From: Fluviicola sp. XM-24bin1
GTDB lineage: Bacteria > Bacteroidota > Bacteroidia > Flavobacteriales_D > Crocinitomicaceae
DNA length: 64,000 bases
Direction of reading: 5' to 3'
Assembly: GCA_003149635.1 (NCBI GenBank)
Contig: QCWI01000010.1
Coordinates: forward strand, 116,003 to 180,002
Of this stretch, positions 9,889 to 18,765 are shown piece after piece. Numbering within the stretch: position 1 is the stretch's first letter; every line of letters begins with the position of its first letter. The position numbers were made by a program, and so were the translations under genes. Under the pieces are notes generated by a model. That model saw nothing but the letters and a program-made list of their open reading frames with translations. It did not search any database and had not been told where the DNA came from.

Positions 9889-10496
9889 AAATCATTTGTA
9901 TCGGAAGAAACTACGCAGATCACGCTAAGGAAATGCAATCTGCAGTACCGGAAACGCCCATGTTCTTTATGAAGCCTGATGTTGCACTCCTGAAGGCCGG
10001 CAATGACTTTTATTATCCTAATTTTTCGAAAGACATCCATTTTGAATGCGAATTAGTCGTAAAAATCGCCAAGGCTGGAAAAAGCATCGATCGTCAATTT
10101 GCGCATAAATACTACAATGAGATCGGTTTGGGGATTGATTTCACTGCTCGTGATCTCCAGAAAAAATGTAAAGAGAAAGGTCATCCTTGGGAAGTAGCGA
10201 AGGCATTTGAGAATAGCGCCCCTATTTCAGCTACATTTATTCCGAAGGAGAACTTAGATTTGAGTAATACGCAATTCCGATTGGAACAGAACGGTAATGT
10301 AGTTCAGAATGGAAATACATCCGATATGATCTTTGATATCGACACCTTAATTGCGCACGTTTCTCAATTCTTTACGTTAAAAACAGGTGACTTGATCTAC
10401 ACAGGAACTCCGGCAGGCGTTGGCCCAATTGCCATTGGCGATACGTTGAAAGGGTTTATTGGGGATCGGGAAATGCTCTCTTTGAATATTAAATAA
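9885..10496 (+). CDS. Fumarylacetoacetate hydrolase family protein
   Basis: Single-domain FAH-fold enzyme of 203 residues. Seen: GRNYADHA at the N-terminus, FECELVV (metal-binding Glu pair), GIDFTARDLQ, KAFENSAP and the C-terminal GDLIYTGTPAGVGP motif. Known relatives are acylpyruvate hydrolases and oxaloacetate tautomerases, which need Mg2+ or Mn2+. Translationally coupled to the exonuclease gene by a 4-bp overlap. The substrate cannot be deduced from sequence. Confidence 0.87.
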   Translation: MKIICIGRNYADHAKEMQSAVPETPMFFMKPDVALLKAGNDFYYPNFSKDIHFECELVVKIAKAGKSIDRQFAHKYYNEIGLGIDFTARDLQKKCKEKGHPWEVAKAFENSAPISATFIPKENLDLSNTQFRLEQNGNVVQNGNTSDMIFDIDTLIAHVSQFFTLKTGDLIYTGTPAGVGPIAIGDTLKGFIGDREMLSLNIK

Positions 10497-10546
10497 TGAA
10501 TATTGAATAAAGAATAGGTTCATTCATGATTCCTTATTCCTTATTC
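10497..10546. repeat. Dispersed intergenic repeat, family A
   Basis: AT-rich spacer built from words such as TGAATATTGAATAAAGAAT and ATTCCTTATTCCTTATTC. The same words recur at 39.33-39.38, 46.46-46.49, 50.63-50.68 and 50.74-50.76 kb, always between genes. Here it separates two convergent genes and could fold into a weak hairpin acting as a terminator. Confidence 0.55.
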
Positions 10547-11943
10547 TACTTACCGCTCCCCTTGAAAATAATGAGGATTGTATAAAGCATGATCTTCAGA
10601 TCCAACGAGAAGCTTCTGTTTTTCAAGTATAGCAGGTCAAACTTCATACGATCCAGCATTTGCTCTACGTTTTCTGCGTAACCGTATTTCACCTGCCCCC
10701 ATGAGGTAATTCCAGGGCGCACTTTCGTTAATTCGATGTACTGAGGCTCCACTTCCATAATTTGATCGATGTAGAACTGACGTTCTGGACGTGGCCCTAC
10801 CAAAGACATATCTCCGATTAATACGTTGTAGAATTGAGGGAATTCATCCAAACGCGTTTTACGCATGAAACGCCCAATTTTAGTAATTCTAGGGTCATTT
10901 GAAGACGACAATTGCGGCCCACTGCTTTCAGCATTCACGACCATTGTACGGAACTTAATGATCTGGAATGGGCGTCCCTTCTTCCCTATTCGCTCCTGAC
11001 GGAAGAAAATCGGGCCGGGCGAAGACGTCTTCACCAAAATTGCCAAAACAATAAATAGTGGAATGCATAACAACAATGCCACTATTGATGCTACCACGTC
11101 AAATACACGTTTAACGATGCGTTGCCATACAGGCATTACCTCCGAATTGACGTCGATTAGCAAAGCACCGAAAATATTGCTCATTTCTACTGTACCGGAA
11201 AGAATGTCGTACATATCAGGTAAAACGCGAATCCGCATATCTCTGGACGCTTCCAATCGCGAAATAATAGAACGAATTTTGTCGTGTTCTGTACTTTCCA
11301 GCGCGATAATTACCTCTTCAATCTCAAATTCTTCGAGAATACTTTCTACATCATCAATGTGACCGAGGTATTTCAATTCGCTCTCCAGCTCTCTGTCGAC
11401 ACCGTTAATATTGATGAATCCGACGAACTTATGACCAATTCCCTTAGGAAGCTCCTGAATCTCCTTATAAATCGCCACAGCTTTCTCGCTTCCTCCGATA
11501 ATCAAGGTATTGAACCCATCCTTACGTGAGTGAATGCGTTTTACAATGATGCTTACGAGGGTAAATCGTGGGATCAGCGTCACCGAAAATTGGAGCGCAA
11601 ACAAGACGAACAAGGACTTGTAATACTGCTGGTATCCGCTGATTTCGTCATCGATCAAGAGTAAGAAGAATAGAACGACCACTCCTAAAAGCGTCCCAAC
11701 GAAGGTGTGATTGATAATTTTCAGTCGGTGCAATCGACGAACATCATGATAGGTTCCCTGCAAGAGATAAATGGAAATCCAAACAAGTGGTACCAAGCCA
11801 ACTCCTAGATAGAAAGCATCACTTGCAGTGAATTCAGTCCCTTCAATTCCCGTTTTACGGTAATAGTAGAACAATCCCCAACCAACGCCAGAGGCAATCC
11901 AGTCAAGAAGGATAAGAAGAGATGTCAGGAACCGTGCGTTCAT
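10546..11943 (-). CDS. Polyprenyl-phosphate sugar-1-phosphate transferase (WcaJ-like)
   Basis: Initiating sugar-phosphate transferase for exopolysaccharide or O-antigen-like glycan assembly. The 465-residue protein has four N-terminal transmembrane helices, a central nucleotide-binding-like domain (about 140-260) and the C-terminal bacterial sugar transferase domain: a membrane helix near 280, FFRQERIG, IIKFRTM, KTRLDEFPQFYNVL, MSLVGPRPE and KVRPGITSWGQV. It transfers a hexose-1-phosphate from a nucleotide sugar to undecaprenyl phosphate. The gene starts directly where the upstream lipoprotein gene ends with no spacer, so they are one transcript. Confidence 0.92.
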   Translation of the reverse strand: MNARFLTSLLILLDWIASGVGWGLFYYYRKTGIEGTEFTASDAFYLGVGLVPLVWISIYLLQGTYHDVRRLHRLKIINHTFVGTLLGVVVLFFLLLIDDEISGYQQYYKSLFVLFALQFSVTLIPRFTLVSIIVKRIHSRKDGFNTLIIGGSEKAVAIYKEIQELPKGIGHKFVGFININGVDRELESELKYLGHIDDVESILEEFEIEEVIIALESTEHDKIRSIISRLEASRDMRIRVLPDMYDILSGTVEMSNIFGALLIDVNSEVMPVWQRIVKRVFDVVASIVALLLCIPLFIVLAILVKTSSPGPIFFRQERIGKKGRPFQIIKFRTMVVNAESSGPQLSSSNDPRITKIGRFMRKTRLDEFPQFYNVLIGDMSLVGPRPERQFYIDQIMEVEPQYIELTKVRPGITSWGQVKYGYAENVEQMLDRMKFDLLYLKNRSFSLDLKIMLYTILIIFKGSGK

Positions 11944-12819
11944 TTATCGGTGCACCAATTTCATGTTGTCAATATTGATGTATCCGGTTTGCAAGGAATC
12001 CGGAAGAATAGCATCAAAACTCAATCGGTATGCGTACGCGTTCGGATACCCTGAAACGATCGTTTTTAGATCCAAGTAGATCTTTTTCCATTCGATCTCT
12101 GCTTCGTCTTGCGAGTTGATTTGAACGTTTACATTCCCCGTAACTGCACTCGGCTCTACAGCGATAACTCCTGTAACGATGGGCACTGTGTTGTAATAAT
12201 CAATCTCCAGGTACACCTCTGCTTGTTGTTGCGGAACATCAGACAATTCAAGTGAAGTCGCCTGCCATTGGTTCATGGAATTCGTAAAGTTCACGTGACC
12301 GTATCCACTTCCATTGATTGAGGTCATTACCATTGGATCGTTATCAAAGATCAAAGTGGTATTTGAATTTTGTCCCGCCTCAATCTGAAGGTTCCCTGGA
12401 TCATCAAAATCCCACAAACGAATGGTAGTGTTGTCTTTATAACGCGTTACCGGATTCACTGTCAGTGTTTGATTCTGAACAAGATTCGCACTAATGATAT
12501 ATGGATCGGCGTAAGGATAAATCTTCTTTGTCGCGGAAATTCCATTGTTTCGAATCGTTGGATACAGCTTGATTTCGCTTTCTCCACTTACCAAAACCGG
12601 AATTTTGAACGGTACTTCGAAAACGCCAATGAATTTGTTGTCGATAAACACCCAGGCATCCGTAAAATTGTGCGTAAGGATTCCTTCATCCCCCACTACA
12701 CCGATTGCATTGCTCTCGAAAGTCCACTCGGTAACTTCCAACCATGCTGGATCTGGATTATTTCTAACGCAGCCTGCCAGAATTGTGGCCACGATGGCTA
12801 TTAATGCTAGTTTTTTCAT
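11944..12819 (-). CDS. Lipoprotein of unknown function
   Basis: Predicted lipoprotein of 291 residues: signal peptide MKKLALIAIVATILAGC with lipid-modified Cys17. The rest is rich in beta-strand-like segments and Thr/Asn/Asp, resembling a two-domain beta-sandwich; the second half (about 145-290) could be a carbohydrate-binding-like fold but no motif proves this. Its stop codon abuts the start of the sugar-phosphate transferase, so a role in polysaccharide handling at the cell envelope is plausible but inferred only from position. Confidence 0.8.
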   Translation of the reverse strand: MKKLALIAIVATILAGCVRNNPDPAWLEVTEWTFESNAIGVVGDEGILTHNFTDAWVFIDNKFIGVFEVPFKIPVLVSGESEIKLYPTIRNNGISATKKIYPYADPYIISANLVQNQTLTVNPVTRYKDNTTIRLWDFDDPGNLQIEAGQNSNTTLIFDNDPMVMTSINGSGYGHVNFTNSMNQWQATSLELSDVPQQQAEVYLEIDYYNTVPIVTGVIAVEPSAVTGNVNVQINSQDEAEIEWKKIYLDLKTIVSGYPNAYAYRLSFDAILPDSLQTGYINIDNMKLVHR

Positions 12820-12847
12820 AGTAGTGTTTTTACAACGCTAACTGGTC

Positions 12848-13846
12848 TTAAATATTGTCTACCACAAGGGATCCTGAGGCTTTTATTTTCTCTACGATTT
12901 GATGTGCAATCTCTAATGCCGCTTTTCCGTCTTCAATTGGAACAATAGGTGTTGTATCATTTTCAATCGCGGAACAGAACGTATCTAGTTCTTCTTTAAT
13001 CGCATTTGACTCGGCAATGGTTGGTTTATCGAAGCTAATTTTCTTTGATGGTTTGCCTTCTCCCAACTCCAAAATCATGTCAAACGGATCCGGTTCTCCC
13101 TCCACATTTTCCATGCGAACGACCTCCAATTCTTTCGTTAAGAAATCAACGGAGATGTATGCATCCTTCTGGAAAAAGCGCGATTTACGCATATTTTTCA
13201 TTGAGATACGGCTAGAAGTAAGATTGGCAACGCACCCGTTATCAAATTCGATTCGTGCATTAGCGATATCGGGTGTATCACTAACAACAGCTACTCCAGA
13301 GGCAGAAATGCGTTTCACGCCTGATTTGACAACGCTTAGTATTGCATCTAAGTCGTGAATCATCAAATCCAAAACAACTGGAACATCGGTACCTCGCGGA
13401 TTGAACTGGGCCAATCGGTGCGTTTCAATAAACATGGGATTATTGAAATGTGGCACTGCTGCTTGAAATGCCGGATTGAATCTTTCTACATGTCCGACCT
13501 GCACTTTCACACCTGCCTCGTGCGCCAGACGCTCCAAAGCTTTTGCTTCTTCCACAGTTTCAGTTACTGGCTTCTCAATAAATACATGCTTGCTTTTGCG
13601 CAACGCTTTGGAAGCACAATCGAAGTGAGAGATCGTTGGAGTTACGATATCGATACAGTCAACCGCGTCCAAAAGTGTGTCCATATTGTCGTAACGCGTT
13701 ACGCCAAATTGCTCAATAGCGCTCGCCGCATTCGCATCGTCTGGATCATAGAAACCAACAAATTCGTAGCGTTCATTCAATTCCAGTAGCAATCGAATGT
13801 GAATTTTACCGAGGTGCCCAGCACCAAGAACTCCAATTTTCAACAT
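12848..13846 (-). CDS. Gfo/Idh/MocA family NAD(P)-dependent oxidoreductase
   Basis: Start ATG at 13846 gives a protein of 332 residues beginning with the Rossmann motif GVLGAGHLGKIH. Also visible: FIEKPVTETVEEA (the EKP motif with catalytic Lys near residue 95) and an HDLDAI-type motif near 180, both typical of sugar dehydrogenases in this family. Related enzymes oxidise or reduce sugars, often UDP-sugars used for surface glycans. It precedes the lipoprotein and the sugar-phosphate transferase on the same strand, consistent with a polysaccharide role. Substrate not determinable. Confidence 0.88.
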   Translation of the reverse strand: MLKIGVLGAGHLGKIHIRLLLELNERYEFVGFYDPDDANAASAIEQFGVTRYDNMDTLLDAVDCIDIVTPTISHFDCASKALRKSKHVFIEKPVTETVEEAKALERLAHEAGVKVQVGHVERFNPAFQAAVPHFNNPMFIETHRLAQFNPRGTDVPVVLDLMIHDLDAILSVVKSGVKRISASGVAVVSDTPDIANARIEFDNGCVANLTSSRISMKNMRKSRFFQKDAYISVDFLTKELEVVRMENVEGEPDPFDMILELGEGKPSKKISFDKPTIAESNAIKEELDTFCSAIENDTTPIVPIEDGKAALEIAHQIVEKIKASGSLVVDNI

Positions 13847-13953
13847 AGATATCTCTTGTTTGCCTCTGCCGAAATCAATGCGCGCAGATTGCTGCAAAAG
13901 TAGTGAGAATCTAAGAAAGAGCGTCTGTTTTTTAACTGTAATTGGGGGAACTT

Positions 13954-14451
13954 TTACACATCTAAATCGTGATTATCGTAGTAACCAAGATCGATATTCT
14001 GATACATTTTAGTTAGCAAGGAAATCTGACCTGTATGATACGAAAAGTGCTCAATAACATGAATGATTGCCGAGATTCCGGTGGTTTCAAACCCTTGGAT
14101 AATCAAATCCCTGCTAAGATGCGCCTCGGAAAGTAATTCAAATGCGTTTGAGATTTTTTCTCTCACCTCTACCATTTCATTGAGCAAATCTTCCTTCGTT
14201 AAGGATAGCTCTGGGACGAATTCAGCATTTCGATTGCGCTGATATTCTTGAGCAAAGACACCTGCATGTACCCATTGTTGTGCGTTTCCTAGCAAATGCT
14301 TGATCAAACACCCGATTGGAACCATGTTTTCGTTGGGAACCGACCAAAGTTGATCGTTAGAAATGGTGCTTAGACATTTCTCAATACGAGGATAAGACTC
14401 TTGAAACACACGCAGTTCGAACTCTTTTTTGATGGAATCTGGCCAGTTCAT
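13954..14451 (-). CDS. DinB-like / DUF1572 family protein
   Basis: 165-residue four-helix-bundle protein. Conserved histidines that could bind a metal are seen in LIKHLLGN near residue 49 and in HVIEHFSYHTGQI near 130-142, the hallmark of the DinB/YfiT superfamily. Members are usually thiol-dependent or of unknown function. Single gene with its own upstream region facing the tRNA-His gene. Confidence 0.75.
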   Translation of the reverse strand: MNWPDSIKKEFELRVFQESYPRIEKCLSTISNDQLWSVPNENMVPIGCLIKHLLGNAQQWVHAGVFAQEYQRNRNAEFVPELSLTKEDLLNEMVEVREKISNAFELLSEAHLSRDLIIQGFETTGISAIIHVIEHFSYHTGQISLLTKMYQNIDLGYYDNHDLDV

Positions 14452-14493
14452 ACTTTTAATCGGGATTAGAAAATGAAATTAAAAATTCTTTGG

Positions 14494-14527
14494 TTGTTTC
14501 CCATTTTTGAAGAATTATTTATATTTG
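14494..14527 (+). promoter_or_regulatory. Probable promoter of tRNA-His
   Basis: TTG at 14494-14496, 23-bp spacer and TATATTTG at 14520-14527, close to the Bacteroidota consensus. It lies about 30 bp before the mature tRNA 5' end. Confidence 0.5.
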
Positions 14528-14556
14528 CGCTCCGCAATTTACATGTTGCAAACATG

Positions 14557-14630
14557 GTGGTTGTAGCTCAGCTGGTTAGAGCGCTGGATTGTGGTTCCAG
14601 AGGTCGCCGGTTCGAAACCGGTCTTCCACC
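14557..14630 (+). tRNA. tRNA-His (GTG)
   Basis: Cloverleaf recognisable: D arm with AGCTCAGCTGGTTAGAGC, anticodon arm CTGGA-TTGTGGT-TCCAG giving anticodon GTG, T arm GCCGG-TTCGAAA-CCGGT. The base before position 1 is G (14556) and can pair with C73, as required for histidine tRNA. The 3' CCA is not encoded. Two opposed T-T pairs (14561/14625 and 14562/14624) interrupt the acceptor stem, which is unusual. Confidence 0.93.
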
Positions 14631-14841
14631 CTTATTAAGGTCTTCGTGAAAACGAGGGCCTTTTTTTATGTCTGAAAATGAAGCGGCGACCTACGGTCGT
14701 ACGTCGAACTATGCAGCCTTCCCGGCTGCGTTCTCCTCTTCGCATGCAGTGCTTGCTCTGGTTCGAATCCCGGAGGAATCATCAAACTTCAGCTACGCTG
14801 AACAATTTGATAAACCGGTCTTCCACCCTTATTAAGGTCTT
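14615..14841 (+). repeat. Direct repeat of the tRNA-His 3' end and terminator
   Basis: A 30-bp stretch covering the end of the T arm, the 3' acceptor strand and the start of the terminator (14615-14644) is repeated exactly at 14812-14841. The second copy is followed by its own terminator-like hairpin (14834-14861). The ~170 bp between them hold several small hairpins and a T-arm-like GGTTCGAATCCCGG at about 14760. No protein gene is seen in this stretch. It looks like a target-site duplication or excision scar at the tRNA. Confidence 0.8.
14637..14667 (+). terminator. Terminator of tRNA-His
   Basis: GGTCTTCGT / ACGAGGGCC stem (with G-T pairs) followed by seven Ts, starting 7 bp after the tRNA. 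Confidence 0.85.
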
Positions 14842-14865
14842 GCATTAGCAAGGCCATTTTTCGTT

Positions 14866-14911
14866 GATCTCAACCGCTTACAAGAACTTGTTCTTGTAAG
14901 CGGTTGAGATC
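14866..14911. repeat. Perfect 46-nt palindrome
   Basis: Two 22-bp arms (14866-14887 and 14890-14911) that are exact reverse complements, separated only by TT. It follows the duplicated tRNA-His tail and overlaps the open 5' end of the truncated T9SS gene. No poly-T tract follows, so it is not a standard terminator. Confidence 0.9.
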
Positions 14912-16313
14912 GATAAAAGGCTGCGACAGCAGCATTTATGCTTTGGCAGGTTTCACGAAGTTCTCCGGTTCAGCGGAGCTAATCCCTGCTACAAGAAAAA
15001 AATATCGAAATCGTTATCCTACCTCCTCAACAACAAATGCAACTGACTTCGGGACAATATTCGCAGGAACTGAGGGCAACGGACTGCAATTCACCAATGA
15101 TAACGGAGCAACGTGGTCGGAAGTATCTGACTCAACAATTTGTACCGAAATCAATGCCGTTCAAGTCGATCCGAACAATGCAAACAACATCATTACGGGA
15201 TTGCTGGGAACGTACAATATTGGCGGTAGTTTTAATGATTTTAGCTTGTACGCCACTTCGGATGGAGGCACGAATTGGACACGCAAAGGCCCGGCTGCCC
15301 ATGCACTTTGCATTACTCCTAACCCCTCGAATTTTGGCACTCAATATTTAGGCACGTTCTCCCAAGGACTTTTTAAGTCGAACGATGGTTTTGATTCCTA
15401 TTCGAACTTGATCAGCGGTAATAAACTCATCGCTGATATTGCCGTAAGCGCTGAGGACACTAACATTGTATTGATTTCGGAGATTGACTTAGACCTCGTC
15501 CAGACGAGCATCAAACGCAGCACAGATGGTGGAGCGACGTTTACAAATGTAAGTACGATTACGGCCAACCGATTGACTTTTAATACAAGCTATCACGATT
15601 CCGTTTACGCGGCGACACCAAGCGGCCTTTATCTATCAACTGATAACGGATTGACTTGGAACGCTTGGGAATTGGATCAAATAAATGTGCAATCCCTTTT
15701 CCATGATGGCTCTTCCCTTTACGCAGGAACCAACAGTGGACACCTCTGGAAACTCAGCAACGGAACTGTCATTCCTATTTCCGGGCTTTGGGATAAGCCT
15801 GTACAGATGAAGAGTATCATTAAAGAAAACGGTCATATCATTGTTGGATTGAATGGCGCCGAGCAGGATACTACCCAAGAATTATCCGGAAGCTTGTGGA
15901 TGACAAGCGACGAGGGCAACAACTGGACTGAAATTACCGGTGACATGTACAATACTAATGTCTATGGCAACAAGGTTATTGCCAGTGCAAATGGAGAGGT
16001 ATATGTTGGTACCTACGGTGGCGGAATCTTACAATCTAGCGTATTAACTTTTGGGAATGAAGAAATTGGATTAGAGAATATAGAAGTAAAATTGTTCCCG
16101 AATCCGGCGACTGATTTCATCGCGATCGCTAATGATCTGCCTACCCATCTTATTTTCAACCTAGAGATCCTAGATAAAACGGGGCGCATCGTACTTTCGC
16201 AGGAGATTACAAGCGGACAACAAGTGAACATTCAGCATTTATCCTCTGGCTCTTACGAATTAGTAATTCAAACGGGAAATGGAAAAGCTTCGTCTCGTTT
16301 TGTTGTTCAATAA
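14904..16313 (+). pseudogene. 5'-truncated T9SS-secreted BNR/Asp-box repeat protein
   Basis: The open frame begins at a TTG inside the palindrome and the first ~40 residues look like translated repeat DNA, with no signal peptide. Recognisable protein starts at about 15030. It contains five or more Asp-box (S-x-D-x-G-x-T-W) beta-propeller repeats, e.g. FTNDNGATW, YATSDGGTNW, KRSTDGGATF, YLSTDNGLTW, and ends in a type IX secretion type A sorting domain (LFPNPATDFI, SGSYELVIQTG). A T9SS cargo cannot be exported without its Sec signal, so the gene has lost its beginning and is probably inactive unless expressed as a cytosolic fragment. Confidence 0.8.
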
Positions 16314-16345
16314 GGATGGCTTAAATTAGACCTCAAACGAATTCA

Positions 16346-16761
16346 ATGCGCTATTTAGCATTTTTACTGCCACTGTCGTTTTTGTCTTGTTCTAAAGTAG
16401 ATCCGAATTGTGAAAAAAATGGCAAGTGCGAACCTGTTTTCCACCCCTTGAATTTGCGCATTGAGAACGTTACGGATCAGGACTTTTCGTCTATAATTGT
16501 ACACGGAATGTACGATTATGAATATGGATCACTGGCTCCGGTGATACTTCTCACTACGAATTCCGGCAAGAAGGAGCCTACAGGTATGCTAGGGTTGAAA
16601 TTGTTACTACCGCCAACGATACTTTTGAATTTGCGACATTTTGTTACACCGGTGAGATTCCCTTAGAATCGGGATACTACACCTACCGCTTGTCGTATAG
16701 TATCTACAACGATATCAACTTCTCCGATACGATGCTGTTGTTGTCTTTGCAAGTGGATTAA
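16346..16761 (+). pseudogene. Lipoprotein gene with a frameshift
   Basis: Starts with a lipoprotein signal (LPLSFLSC, Cys15) and continues in frame to about residue 60 (GMYDYEYG). Beyond about 16525-16540 the good reading frame moves to the third frame, which is open from 16522 and encodes a sensible sequence (HYEFRQEGAYRYARVEIV, then ...YYTYRLSYSI... ) ending at the TAA at 16759-16761, followed by a terminator. The original frame instead ends at 16666 with an unlikely tail. One base-level indel explains this. Intact length would be about 138 residues. Function unknown; it may also be a sequencing error. Confidence 0.7.
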
Positions 16762-16770
16762 GAAAACAAA

Positions 16771-16796
16771 AAAGGGAACGATCATCGCTCCCCTTT
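16771..16796. terminator. Bidirectional terminator
   Basis: Hairpin AAAGGGA-CGAT / ATCG-TCCCCTTT with A runs on one side and a T-rich flank on the other, between two convergent genes. Confidence 0.7.
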
Positions 16797-16815
16797 CTAA
16801 TTGATATTTTTCAGC

Positions 16816-17262
16816 TTACCTTTCGATTTCTACGTCACCGTCAGCCGTTACTGTCACTGTGATTAAATGGCAGCAATCGTCGCCTTCGCAATAATAGCTT
16901 CCACTGGCATTTGCTTTCACGTCGCAGCTTCCTCCGCCACCTTGACATCCACAACTTCTTGTTACGGATTTCCCATCAGGATAACGAACGGTAACCGTGC
17001 TCACCTTGTTGATGAGTACATCCTCGTCGTTTCCTTCAATGATTTCAAAACCAGGTGCGGCCACCAAAGCGCCATCCACCAACTTCACGCCTTTCACTTG
17101 ACCGATAAATTTGGTCGTTTTACTGGTGTGATTGATTACCACAAAGCCTTGATTTTTCAAACGCTGATTTGCTTTGGCAGGAGTCATTTGAGCAAATAAA
17201 GTTCCCGTGAAGCAAATAAAAAAGAATGCCAATACTGGCGTAAGAATAGATTTCCCTTTCAT
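16816..17262 (-). CDS. Small secreted protein, unknown function
   Basis: 148 residues with a signal peptide ending GTLFAQ near residue 25. The C-terminal half carries a cysteine cluster (CGCQGGGGSC, then CEGDDCC) that could form disulfides or bind a metal, framed by Thr/Val-rich strands. No family is recognised. Single gene, convergent with the frameshifted lipoprotein and sharing its terminator. Confidence 0.75.
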   Translation of the reverse strand: MKGKSILTPVLAFFFICFTGTLFAQMTPAKANQRLKNQGFVVINHTSKTTKFIGQVKGVKLVDGALVAAPGFEIIEGNDEDVLINKVSTVTVRYPDGKSVTRSCGCQGGGGSCDVKANASGSYYCEGDDCCHLITVTVTADGDVEIER

Positions 17263-17360
17263 AGTAAATAGAATTAATTTATTGAAAACGAATATAATAA
17301 AAGAATCTATTCTTCCAATATGGCATTTAATTCTAATCTATCATAAAGCGAGGTAATTCC

Positions 17361-18641
17361 TTATCTCTGTCTTCCCTGTCCTTTTGGTTTTCGCTTCGAT
17401 TGCCCGCCGCCTTGTTGCTTCTTTTTTCGATTAGCGAAGAACTCTTGCTTGCGTTTCTGTTTCTCTTTCTCCCATTGCTTCTTCTCCTCTTTCGTCATGG
17501 GCTTTTCCGTTTGAGGGAAAGGATGTTCTGAAATGACTTCAATGGGCTGTTTGATCAACTTTTCGATGTCTTTTACGAATGCATTTTCCTCTGGCTCCGC
17601 GATAGAAATGGCAGTTCCTGTTTCTCCTGCCCTTCCTACACGACCGATGCGATGCACATAAGTCTCAGGCACATTGGGAATATCAAAATTGATTACCCAA
17701 TTCAGTTTATCGATATCGATCCCACGTGCGGCAATGTCAGTGGCCACCAACACGCGTAATTCCTTTGTCTTGAAGTTCTTTAACGATCGTTGACGTTGAT
17801 TCTGGGCCTTATCCCCATGAATTGCCGCTGCATTGATCTTCTTACGACTTAAATCTCTCGCCAATCTATCTGCACCATGTTTGGTTCTGGAGAACACGAG
17901 CACTTGATCTTTCTTCGGATCCTTGAGGATATACATGATGAGCTTTTTCTTATCCGCACGATTCGTAAAATACACCAACTGTTTCACTGTTTCAGCAGTC
18001 GTAGACTCTGGCGTTACCTCTACCTTCTGAGGTTTGTACAGAATCTTTCGTGAGAGTTGCACAATATTATCAGGCATCGTAGCGGAAAAGAACAACGATT
18101 GACGTCGTTTTGGCAAGACTTCCAACAACTTTCGGATGTCGTGAATGAATCCCATGTCCAACATTCGGTCGGCTTCGTCCAATACGAAAATTTCAACTTG
18201 CTTCAAGGAAATGTACCCTTGCTGCATTAGATCCAGCAATCTCCCTGGGGTTGCAACGAGAATATCCACACCTCCCTTCAATTGCACTACTTGGCTGTGT
18301 TGCTTCACTCCACCAAAGATGACAGCATGCCGTAAATCTGTAAACTTCGCATATGCTTTGATGTTCTCTTCAATTTGAATGGCCAATTCGCGAGTAGGCG
18401 TCACAATCAAAGATCGGATAGGTCTTTTTCCGCGTGGAGTTCCACTTCGATTCAACAATTGAATGATCGGAATAGCGAAAGCCGCTGTTTTTCCAGTTCC
18501 TGTCTGTGCTACTCCCAATAAGTCCTTCTCTTCCAAAACAATGGGAATGGACTGTTCTTGAATCGGCGTTGGTGATGTATAACCCTTTTGATTAAGGGCT
18601 GTTAAGATCGAGTCGTCTAGACCCAATTCGTTAAATTTCAT
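17361..18641 (-). CDS. DEAD-box ATP-dependent RNA helicase (RhlE-like)
   Basis: RNA-unwinding ATPase of 426 residues. The full motif set is present: Q motif (TPIQEQSIP near residue 26), Walker [24 protein letters not shown] with [14 protein letters not shown], and C-terminal helicase motifs ARGIDID and [11 protein letters not shown] Lys/Arg/Gln-rich basic tail of about 50 residues ([16 protein letters not shown]) fits the RhlE/DbpA group and likely binds RNA unspecifically. Probably acts in ribosome assembly or RNA turnover at low temperature. Confidence 0.95.
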   Translation of the reverse strand: MKFNELGLDDSILTALNQKGYTSPTPIQEQSIPIVLEEKDLLGVAQTGTGKTAAFAIPIIQLLNRSGTPRGKRPIRSLIVTPTRELAIQIEENIKAYAKFTDLRHAVIFGGVKQHSQVVQLKGGVDILVATPGRLLDLMQQGYISLKQVEIFVLDEADRMLDMGFIHDIRKLLEVLPKRRQSLFFSATMPDNIVQLSRKILYKPQKVEVTPESTTAETVKQLVYFTNRADKKKLIMYILKDPKKDQVLVFSRTKHGADRLARDLSRKKINAAAIHGDKAQNQRQRSLKNFKTKELRVLVATDIAARGIDIDKLNWVINFDIPNVPETYVHRIGRVGRAGETGTAISIAEPEENAFVKDIEKLIKQPIEVISEHPFPQTEKPMTKEEKKQWEKEKQKRKQEFFANRKKKQQGGGQSKRKPKGQGRQR

Positions 18642-18765
18642 GTAAACGTGTTACGTACCTCTTGATCTTCGTGCAAAGTCGATATGGAGGTTGTTTATAG
18701 ATGCCGTAAAGGTAGTATTAAAAAGAAGAATGTTAGTTTTAGTAGCCAATTGATAGAATATTGCA

